A stretch of DNA of 38,851 nucleotides, from contig NZ_QPIB01000032.1 of the NCBI RefSeq assembly GCF_003671765.1, positions 1 through 38,851 of the forward strand, in the 5' to 3' direction. A program made the translations under genes and the position numbers. Source of the DNA: Xenophilus sp. E41 (GTDB taxonomy: Bacteria; Pseudomonadota; Gammaproteobacteria; Burkholderiales; Burkholderiaceae_C). The first letter of the stretch is position 1. Every line of letters begins with the position of its first letter. The notes below the pieces were generated by a model. That model did no database searches. It saw nothing but the letters and a program-made list of their open reading frames with translations, and was not told the origin of the DNA. This document shows, in pieces, positions 19,355 through 25,709 of this stretch.

Positions 19355-19669
19355 GGGAGACTCGCAACTCCGCGGGGCAACCCATCCGTTCATTGCGCGC
19401 CGGCAACCGGCAGGATCGGTGAGGCGGCCCGGACTTGAGTAAGCGCCCCTCAGCGCCAAGCTCAATCGAGCCACGTGCAGCTGCTATGACCTTCATCGAA
19501 AGCTACAAGAACGCCAGAGCCTCAAAACATTGATCGGCGCTGGCCCCATATCAATCCAATTCCGAACGCACTTGGATCACGGCGAACTCAGCCTCGTACC
19601 AGGACGAGGAACCGCAGCAGGAACTGGCTGCTCAGTCGACTATGCTGCTGTCAATGTGAAGGAGTCGAT

Positions 19670-20563
19670 ATGCCTGGATTGGTGCTGGAATTGCAGCGGG
19701 ATGCGCTGGACGCCAACGTCAAAGTAGCCGACCTACTGAGGAAGGCACTTGTCGTTTCAAGGAAACTGGAGCTGGCCGAGATGCAGGACTGGATTGAATC
19801 CGAGCTCGGTAGCTACGAGAACACGGATGATTGCCCGCTGTATCGGCAAATGTATGGCGAACTGAAGGTCTGGAACCCGTACCACGGATTTCAGCCGGTA
19901 TTGGTTCCGGATCAGGAGCTTGCCGACATCATCTGCTCAGGGGCCAACACCCAGTCAATTGGTGAGCTTGAAGACCTGCTGCGGGGAGACGCAAAGACCT
20001 TCCACATGCAGATGAGCGGCCCACAGAAGGCGATGCTTGCAAAACTGATCGGCGTGAACCTGGAACCTTCGCTTCATATACCCCGCCAATCGATGGTGAA
20101 GATCTTGGACAGCGTGCGGAATCGAATCCTCCAATGGTCTCTTGACCTTGAGAAGCGAAACATTTTGGGAAGCGGGCTGACATTCAGCAAGGAGGAGAAG
20201 GCAATGGCCAGTCAGATCAACTACCACACCGTCAACAACATTGGGTCGATGACGAACTCCCAGCTCCAACAGCACTCATCTGGAGTTCAAGTGATTGAAG
20301 GAGCCTTGGGCACGGACCTGACCAAGCTGGTCGAGAGCATTGCGTCGAGCCTAAGCGGCCTCTCGCTATCACAACCTGACACCCAAGAGCTATTGGCGGA
20401 GCTAGCAACGCTTCGGTCTCAGCTCGACTCGCCAAAGCCGAAGGTCGGCATCATCAAGGAATCGCTCGCGAGCGTTCGGACCGTTCTGGAGGGCGCAGCG
20501 GGGAATCTAGTCGCGTCGGACTTGCTCGCCAGATTGGGACCGCTTCTGGGCGCGATCACTTAA
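19670..20563 (+). CDS. AbiTii-domain protein
   Basis: 297 residues, ATG 19670 with AAGGAG five bases upstream. The N-terminal ~170 residues match the AbiTii domain: VLELQRDALDANVKVADLLR, the RKLELAEMQDWIESELG segment, then ELKVWNPYHGFQPVLV. The linker contains NYHTVNNIGSMTNSQLQQHS, a Gln/Asn/Ser repeat-like strand region seen in several bacterial defence proteins, and the last ~90 residues are helical. AbiTii-domain proteins are associated with abortive-infection type phage defence; the biochemical activity is not known. It is convergent with the proteasome-like gene and separated from it by a hairpin. Confidence 0.75.
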   Translation: MPGLVLELQRDALDANVKVADLLRKALVVSRKLELAEMQDWIESELGSYENTDDCPLYRQMYGELKVWNPYHGFQPVLVPDQELADIICSGANTQSIGELEDLLRGDAKTFHMQMSGPQKAMLAKLIGVNLEPSLHIPRQSMVKILDSVRNRILQWSLDLEKRNILGSGLTFSKEEKAMASQINYHTVNNIGSMTNSQLQQHSSGVQVIEGALGTDLTKLVESIASSLSGLSLSQPDTQELLAELATLRSQLDSPKPKVGIIKESLASVRTVLEGAAGNLVASDLLARLGPLLGAIT

Positions 20564-20615
20564 CGACTGGATGCTGCAAGCTCACCGGCTCGGAGGCTCT
20601 GGGAAACCCTGAGTA

Positions 20616-20642
20616 GGGAACAGGTGCAAAGCACCCGTTCCC
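20616..20642. terminator. 12-bp hairpin between convergent genes
   Basis: GGGAACAGGTGC (20616-20627) pairs with GCACCCGTTCCC (20631-20642) around AAA with a single mismatch. It sits between the AbiTii gene (plus) and the Ntn-hydrolase gene (minus), where a bidirectional terminator is expected. No T-run follows. Confidence 0.55.
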
Positions 20643-20691
20643 GACAGCACCTCGCCCCCCGCAAGTGTGGGGTCCAGGGAGTTGCTCATTC

Positions 20692-21516
20692 TCACAGCCT
20701 GCGCAGGGCATCAGGCTGTGCTTGTGCGGTAGGAAGCTTCTGCATCGTAGTGCTATCGCACCGTTCGAAGTTGGCGTTCCTCCACTGGACTGTATCAAAA
20801 TTCCTAAGATTATCCACATGCGCGCCGAGAAACGTTCGCCTTCCCTCGTAGATTACGCCAAACGTTGTGGACACTGAATTTGGTTTTCGGATGACTCCCA
20901 CGAGTTGCGGCGCACCACCTACTGTTGGATTCGAGGTATTCGCGAGCGCGTCGCAGAAGCAATGGAAGACCGCTCTGCTCGTTTCCTTAGTTGGTCCACT
21001 CTCGTACCGTGCAAAATTCTCCTGAAACTCCGCTGCGCCACTTCCGAGAGCGAAGAGAACGCCCGATGCAGACGGCATTTTTTGCTCTTCGCCATACCAA
21101 CCACGCGTCTTGTCCCAGCTTATAGTATGGCTGAAGAATGTCTTGTTGTTCAGTGGATCTCGCGAGCCGTGGACCACGCTCAGCGCATTCTCAGCAAGAC
21201 CAGCATGCAACGCCGGATACTCTCTAAAGAGGTCATTGAGCTTGTTGACTATCGCCTGAAACTTCTGCTTGGGCGAGGAGTTGCCCGAGAACAATAGACC
21301 CGCGTCGGCAAGCTCGACAATCTGGCCTAGCGCGAGAGAAGGGAAAAGGACGTCCCCGCAATAGCCGAGTACGTCAGGCCACCTCTTGAACGCAAAAACT
21401 TTGCGCCCGTAATTGAAGTATGCGGAATCATTCCAAGAGACTCGGCTGTCCGCGGCCATATACAGCGAAGACGGCCCCTTAGTGTCAATGCCAGCCCAGC
21501 AAACCAACAGCGTCAT
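20692..21516 (-). CDS. Proteasome-like Ntn-hydrolase
   Basis: 274 residues; ATG 21516 preceded by GGAGAG. The sequence begins Met-Thr, so removal of Met would expose an N-terminal Thr. Proteasome-type pattern follows: AADSR with Asp23, then RKVFAF with Lys39, 16 residues apart as Asp17 and Lys33 are in 20S beta subunits, then GYCGDVLFPSLALGQIVEL (the G-x-x-GD turn and helix H1) and FALGSGAAEFQENFARY (the GSG...A segment). T2 to D23 is five residues longer than in the proteasome. This supports a self-standing Thr-protease-fold protein distinct from HslV and Anbu in length and loops. A protease role is inferred; the location next to an AbiTii gene suggests defence. Confidence 0.65.
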   Translation of the reverse strand: MTLLVCWAGIDTKGPSSLYMAADSRVSWNDSAYFNYGRKVFAFKRWPDVLGYCGDVLFPSLALGQIVELADAGLLFSGNSSPKQKFQAIVNKLNDLFREYPALHAGLAENALSVVHGSRDPLNNKTFFSHTISWDKTRGWYGEEQKMPSASGVLFALGSGAAEFQENFARYESGPTKETSRAVFHCFCDALANTSNPTVGGAPQLVGVIRKPNSVSTTFGVIYEGRRTFLGAHVDNLRNFDTVQWRNANFERCDSTTMQKLPTAQAQPDALRRL

Positions 21517-21628
21517 CAGGAGCTCTCCTCCAATGTGTTTATTGAAACGCAGAGTGCGGAGACTAACGGAGACGCACGGTCAGGGCCAGGGCGCTGTAGA
21601 GTACTTGGCAAACGAAGGAGGGCCCGAC

Positions 21629-22072
21629 ATGCAAATGATCGACATGGCTGAAGGGCAGGGCGACACGGCAGCGCCAAGGCCGCCCGACTGGCCCGCGGAA
21701 AGGGTGCTGCGCGACCTGGCGCTCGCTGTCGCATTGGCGAGCGCATCTGCCTGCTGGGCTCTGGAGAGATCCACGGGACTTACCGACACCGCACTTCAGT
21801 ACGAGGCGGACTACCGGGTGGTGGCCGCTTGGTGCGGCACGCCGGCCTTCGAGAAGAAGTTCTTCACGCAATCACAGCAGTTTGTGGCCTCCAGTAATGG
21901 CCAGGACAAGTTTGCCACCGAACGCCAGGAGAGCACCATCCGTTCGTTGCGGCGCAACCCGATCGCGCTCATCGGTTCGCAGTCGGACTGCAAGGTGCAG
22001 GGCGACGAACTCAAGCGGGTGATGGACGAGCGCAGCAGGAGCCGCAGCGGGCAGCGCGGGCGCGGCCGTTAG
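21629..22072 (+). CDS. Hypothetical protein with one hydrophobic segment
   Basis: 147 residues from the ATG at 21629, preferred because GAAGGAGG stands just before it; in-frame longer readings lack a ribosome site and run antisense to the Ntn-hydrolase gene. Residues ~27-45 (VLRDLALAVALASASACWAL) are a probable membrane anchor or uncleaved signal, leaving a ~100-residue C-terminal part with two Cys, ending in an Arg/Ser-rich tail. I do not recognise the family. It is divergent from the Ntn-hydrolase gene across 112 bases. Confidence 0.55.
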   Translation: MQMIDMAEGQGDTAAPRPPDWPAERVLRDLALAVALASASACWALERSTGLTDTALQYEADYRVVAAWCGTPAFEKKFFTQSQQFVASSNGQDKFATERQESTIRSLRRNPIALIGSQSDCKVQGDELKRVMDERSRSRSGQRGRGR

Positions 22073-22285
22073 CGGGGCCAGTGCATCCGGGCAGCGCACT
22101 GGGCAAAAGAGGCCCACCCCGAAAGGCGGGCCAAGGCAAACCTGAGGAAAGCGCCTGGTCGACACCGAGCGCACGCTGGGCACCAAGGTGACGAAGAAGG
22201 CGCAAGAAGACCGGGGGACCGCGACGAGAAAAGCGCGGACGACGCTGAATAAGCTCGAGCGGCAGGAGCAGACGAGGAGAAAACC

Positions 22286-22852
22286 GTGAGCGATTGGGAT
22301 TTTTTGCACGACATGCACGAGCGCGGCTATAGCGCGGAAGACATTGCGGATGCCGCAGCTTGCGGGTATGCGCCCTGGGAGGCAAAGTACATCGACAGGG
22401 AGTGGGCTGAGAAGCAGCTTGACGGCGCACCAGAAGACGCCTCTTCAGTCCAACCTGCGCCAAGCAGAGATGGCTTCCCGTTCAGCATCCTAAAGCACAT
22501 GGAGATCTTCCAAGACTTAGTCGAGTGTGCGGAACGCCACTACGAAAACACTGGCAGATACCTACAAGTCTGGGGCGAACTGGGCGAAATCTACGCTGAG
22601 ATCAAATTCGGGCTTCGCCGCCACGCGACTCACGCGCCGGGCTCGGACGGCACGATTGACGGCAAGCGCGTTGAAGTCAAGACCATCTCCCCAGAGAAGG
22701 CCGGCGACCATGTACTGGTCAAGACTCAAGGCGATTTCGAGAAGCTGCTGATTGTGCGCATTGATCGCAACTTCCAATTTCAAGGGAGGCTCATTGATCG
22801 CAGCGAGCTGACGGGCGGCGCCGGCAAGTACCTCAAAGGGCGGCTTCCGTGA
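22286..22852 (+). CDS. PD-(D/E)XK-type nuclease-like protein
   Basis: 188 residues, GTG start at 22286 behind GAGGAG. The C-terminal half has the pattern of the restriction-endonuclease fold: E98/E101 in GELGEIYAEIKFG, D121 in APGSDGTIDG, and E130-V-K132 in KRVEVKTISP. The strand after it (HVLVKTQGDFEKLLIVRID) fits the core sheet. The N-terminal ~60 residues (SAEDIADAAACGYAPWEAKYI) look like a small helical adaptor. It is not part of an evident restriction-modification pair, as no methyltransferase is near. It overlaps the next gene by four bases (GTGA), so the membrane protein downstream is its probable partner. Confidence 0.65.
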   Translation: MSDWDFLHDMHERGYSAEDIADAAACGYAPWEAKYIDREWAEKQLDGAPEDASSVQPAPSRDGFPFSILKHMEIFQDLVECAERHYENTGRYLQVWGELGEIYAEIKFGLRRHATHAPGSDGTIDGKRVEVKTISPEKAGDHVLVKTQGDFEKLLIVRIDRNFQFQGRLIDRSELTGGAGKYLKGRLP

Positions 22853-23433
22853 ACGAGCTGTGTTTCGTGAGCAATCTCACCAGTAGCGAATGGGCATCGT
22901 GGGTACAGGCCATCGCCAGTGTGATCGCAATCGTCGCAGCGGGCGGTGGAGTTTTCTATCAGGCGAGACGATCAAGGCTAGAGGGCTGCGAGCGAGAGGC
23001 CTCAGCGTTGTTCGGTATCGCTCGCATGCTTGTTCACTTTCGCGATGCTGCAGTTGAGGCGCGCGCTGAGAAAAGCAAGACAGAAAGGTGGCCTGCCGGG
23101 CATCCCGCAGAGCCAAGCACGCGGTACCTCGAGCTTGCCGAGGCAGTTCTAGGCTTCCCAATGGAGGCCGTGTTGAACGAAGTGGCCTTCGAGGCGCTCT
23201 TGCAGGCAAGGCGGGCGTCTCGCGAAATGGAGTTGTTGGTCGGACCTGAGGCCGAGCTTGAAGTAAACCATAAGCACAATAAGGTATTTGCCGCCTATAT
23301 CAAGATTGTTGATGACCAGATTAGGCAGGTGCGGGAGGAAGCCAACAGGCGCAAGAATGGCAAACCGCCAATGCAAGCCATCGCGGATGAGGATCGTTCG
23401 CACAGCCCGCCATCGGCGATTCCAGCAGCCTAA
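22849..23433 (+). CDS. Single-pass membrane protein coupled to the nuclease-like gene
   Basis: 194 residues, GTG start at 22849 overlapping the nuclease stop. Residues ~14-38 (WASWVQAIASVIAIVAAGGGVFYQA) form one transmembrane helix followed by positive residues (RRSRLEG), so the ~150-residue rest is expected in the cytoplasm; it is helical and charged (EEANRRKNGK). I do not recognise the family. Such one-helix proteins are common as partners of nuclease or toxin components in defence loci. Confidence 0.65.
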   Translation: MNELCFVSNLTSSEWASWVQAIASVIAIVAAGGGVFYQARRSRLEGCEREASALFGIARMLVHFRDAAVEARAEKSKTERWPAGHPAEPSTRYLELAEAVLGFPMEAVLNEVAFEALLQARRASREMELLVGPEAELEVNHKHNKVFAAYIKIVDDQIRQVREEANRRKNGKPPMQAIADEDRSHSPPSAIPAA

Positions 23434-23764
23434 CGTGCGCGGCAAAGAGTTGACCGAAGGAAGAACCCGGCGCCCTGGCATCTCGACATGGCGCCTCACG
23501 TTCTTGCGTGCGTAGGCTGGGCCAGGTCTCGAGCCTCCGGATTTCGAGCGTAGGCTGACCGGCACCGTAGAAGAGGCGAGGGCGCTGCCGCGGCTGATGC
23601 CGGTCGTGGCGTTCAATGCGCAGCCAAACCGTCGGCACGGCATGAGGCGGTCCCGGCGCCGGTCCAGCCCTCGCTTCTTGACTGAAGTCCGGCAGAGAAA
23701 ATCCGCTGCTGTCGATTCGCGCCGGACTTTCCAAATGGGGGCGTGAGGCACGCGGGGGCGGGGG
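23434..23764. other. Intergenic region, 331 bases
   Basis: No gene is supported between the membrane protein and the minus-strand gene ending at 23765. Long minus-strand frames run across it into the flanking genes but are rich in Arg/Pro/Gly and resemble antisense shadow translation. No strong repeat or tRNA was found. Confidence 0.4.
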
Positions 23765-24094
23765 TTACTTCCTCCGCCGCGTCGGTGTGCCACCGGGTGC
23801 CTGGGTCCTCTTGAATTGCGCCCTGCGACGCGTCTCGCGACGCTCTGCGCGCCTTTGGGCGAACAGCACTGCCGGCATGTAACCCTCTTGATCGAGTAGA
23901 AGGTCTTCGAAGGTCCCTGATTCGACTTGCCTGCGCAGCATGGCTCGCAGCGCGTCGCCAACCTCCACCGACTGGTCGAAACAGAGCTTCCTAAGTTGCT
24001 CCCTAGTCGATCGATCCACCAGCACGCTTAGAAACACGTCAGGTGCTACCAAGGGGCGTTTCGCGCTTGCACGCGTCGTTGGCTTGTCCCTCAT
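23765..24094 (-). CDS. Hypothetical small basic protein, possible ribbon-helix-helix
   Basis: 109 residues from ATG 24094, which overlaps the stop of the upstream gene as TGATG. The segment FLSVLVDRSTREQLRKLCFDQSVEVGDALRAM has the strand-helix-helix rhythm of small ribbon-helix-helix regulators. The C-terminal third is strongly basic (RRAERRETRRRAQFKR) and could bind nucleic acid. Family not recognised with certainty. The translational coupling to the 24094-24501 gene suggests that the two products act together. Confidence 0.5.
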   Translation of the reverse strand: MRDKPTTRASAKRPLVAPDVFLSVLVDRSTREQLRKLCFDQSVEVGDALRAMLRRQVESGTFEDLLLDQEGYMPAVLFAQRRAERRETRRRAQFKRTQAPGGTPTRRRK

Positions 24095-24501
24095 CAATGC
24101 AACGCACGGGCGGGCACCGGGGGTAGCTCCATCTGGATCATGCAGTCGCGCATCTGCGTGACCAAGAGCTGCACGTCTGCAGTGGACTGCTCCATCACTT
24201 CGCCAAGTTGCCCGAGTTGCTCGGGCGACATTCGCCCAATTAAGACTAGCCGCAAGGCGTGCGCGAACTGCTGGATAACTTCTGGTGCCAGTTTGCCAAA
24301 CGTTCGCAGCAGACGATCGGGGTCATCACTATCGACATGCATTGCTTGAGGGTAGTGGCTGCCTGCAACGTGTCTGCCAGAAAACACGCCGAGCCGTGCG
24401 AATTTCCAGTATGCGGCACTTTCGCTAACATTCTCACGGATTTCAGCATCCCTGCGCATCAAAGAACCTGTCTTCGCTGCGGCGTTCGCCACCACTCTCA
24501 A
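24094..24501 (-). CDS. Hypothetical protein coupled to the basic protein gene
   Basis: 135 residues or fewer; an ATG at codon 15 (MRRDAEIRENV) is an alternative start. The middle segment (LLRTFGKLAPEVIQQFAHALRLVLIGRMSPEQLGQL) is amphipathic helical, the N-terminus might form a small DNA-binding unit. No known motif. One-base overlap with the next gene supports that both are real. Confidence 0.45.
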   Translation of the reverse strand: MRVVANAAAKTGSLMRRDAEIRENVSESAAYWKFARLGVFSGRHVAGSHYPQAMHVDSDDPDRLLRTFGKLAPEVIQQFAHALRLVLIGRMSPEQLGQLGEVMEQSTADVQLLVTQMRDCMIQMELPPVPARALH

Positions 24502-24511
24502 GGCGCAGACC

Positions 24512-24850
24512 TTACTTGGCCGGAGCGCAGGTCACGCTGGTTCGCGTCCCTTTGCATTCGAGTTGAAGGTTCTCACCCTTGCGCCGAAAGTTTTGAATGA
24601 CGATCGTTTTGGAGTCTAGTTCGGAACCGTCGGCACGACCGGTCGAGTACGACGATGTCGAAAATGCGGCGGGAGATTTGGCCTGATTGTGCACTGCGCC
24701 ACTTGGCAGCAACGCAAGCGCCGCACCGCCGACCAGAAGGACGAGGATCGCTGCACAAGCCTTTGCTGGCCAACCCGGCGGCGCGGTCAGGGCAACCACG
24801 AACGCCATAAGGACAACCATCAACAGCGCGAAGTTTAGGAAGCCTTGCAT
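24512..24850 (-). CDS. Small membrane protein, two predicted helices
   Basis: 112 residues from ATG 24850 (an in-frame upstream start at 24892 adds 14). Hydrophobic stretches FLNFALLMVVLMAFVVALTA and ACAAILVLLVGGAALALL form two transmembrane helices, followed by a soluble ~60-residue tail with a Cys pair (LECKGTRTSVTCAPA) that may form a disulfide if periplasmic. Family not recognised. Confidence 0.5.
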   Translation of the reverse strand: MQGFLNFALLMVVLMAFVVALTAPPGWPAKACAAILVLLVGGAALALLPSGAVHNQAKSPAAFSTSSYSTGRADGSELDSKTIVIQNFRRKGENLQLECKGTRTSVTCAPAK

Positions 24851-24925
24851 CGATGCACTCGTGTGAGCTAGGTCAGCGCCCGACGTTCGCAAGCTGCTGT
24901 CAGGCGAAGGGCCAGGCTAGTACTC

Positions 24926-25310
24926 TTACTGTGGGTCGGGGAACGACTTGAGGACGCGATACTCGAGCTTCGTGTTCGTCGCAGAGATGACCTCGATGCG
25001 AACACCTTTGAACCCGATCGTTTTGTCTGTTGTCAGGTCGTACTGCACGTCTTGCGAGAAAGCAGTACGAGCTAGCTCCCCCGCAAACTCGCGATACGTC
25101 AGTTTGATCTGGTCGCCGACTCTGCCGCCATAAATCAATTCTTGTCTGAAGTTCGGTCGCCGCATGTCGACCAGCTTGCCGACACGAAACTGTGGGTTAG
25201 CGGGCGCTATGCGACCCGGACCGGTCAGGTCGTAGTAGCCCTGGAGCTCGAGTACTCCGTTTGCTTTGACCACGACGTAGCCGTTCTTGGGAAACGCTCG
25301 TCGCCCGCCT
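24926..25310 (-). pseudogene. C-terminal part of a hypothetical gene lacking its start
   Basis: The last ~125 residues (from about PKNGYVVVKANGVLELQGYY to VLKSFPDPQ) read as an ordinary folded protein. Upstream of about 25305 the same frame (LQRLYAGGRR) has no in-frame ATG and becomes the antisense of an equally protein-like plus-strand sequence. The frame can be extended to 25537, but that N-terminal part looks like shadow translation. Best reading: a 5'-truncated gene, joined at this point to another gene fragment. Family not recognised. Confidence 0.5.
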
Positions 25311-25606
25311 GCATAAAGGCGTTGGAGAAGCTGGCAACTTCGGAGAGCAACGACATTCTGGCCAACGCGCTCGCGTACTACAGAAAGAACAAGTTCCTCA
25401 CGCCTAAGTACGCCTTCGTGGTGTTGTGGCGCCTTGGCCGGCATCGGATCGATCACAGCCCCAGCTTCTTTAAAGTCAACTTGTCCAAGCAAAAATTCAA
25501 GGACGATCTGCGGGCGATGGAGCTGAGCAAGGTGCACGTCCTCTGGCCTGCGCTGACATCTTCACAGCGAGAGAGCGCCACCCAGATGGGCCACACCGCG
25601 CCCTAG
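25310..25606 (+). pseudogene. C-terminal part of a second hypothetical gene lacking its start
   Basis: From about ACIKALEKLATSESND to the stop at 25606 the plus-strand frame looks like real protein (for example NKFLTPKYAFVVLWRLGRHR and KFKDDLRAMELSKVHVLWPA). Its upstream extension to 25142 is antisense to the minus-strand fragment. No ATG, GTG or TTG with a ribosome site is seen near the start of the convincing part. The two fragments are oriented head to head with their missing 5' ends meeting near 25305-25315. Confidence 0.5.
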
Positions 25607-25709
25607 GCCGTTCTTTGATTTGTCATCGTTCTGACGGACGCGTGTTTGCGAGTGGCTCGTAGTTGGGCCATCGGTTCGCCGACCATCCAGCATGGTCAAT
25701 GATGCGCCT

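Larger units (their letters stand above)
18772..19669. other. Long intergenic region between catabolic operon and accessory island
   Basis: About 900 bases without a gene that can be supported. Open frames on either strand (for example minus 18755-19225) have no recognisable family and overlap the inverted repeat at 18925-18957. The region marks the change from compact catabolic genes to lower-density defence-type genes. It contains the 13/7/13 inverted repeat and a weak terminator-like hairpin near 19340. Confidence 0.5.

Noticed and set aside
19280-19360. Possible tRNA 3' end or degraded attachment site
   Set aside because: No cloverleaf could be drawn and the CCA-like ending is coincidental.
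23410-23530. Possible integron attC site (GCCTAAC near 23421)
   Set aside because: No matching GTTRRRY box at a suitable distance and no convincing fold.
23149-23961. Minus-strand 270-residue frame
   Set aside because: Overlaps the membrane-protein gene and the 23765-24094 gene; Arg/Pro/Gly-rich, looks like shadow coding.
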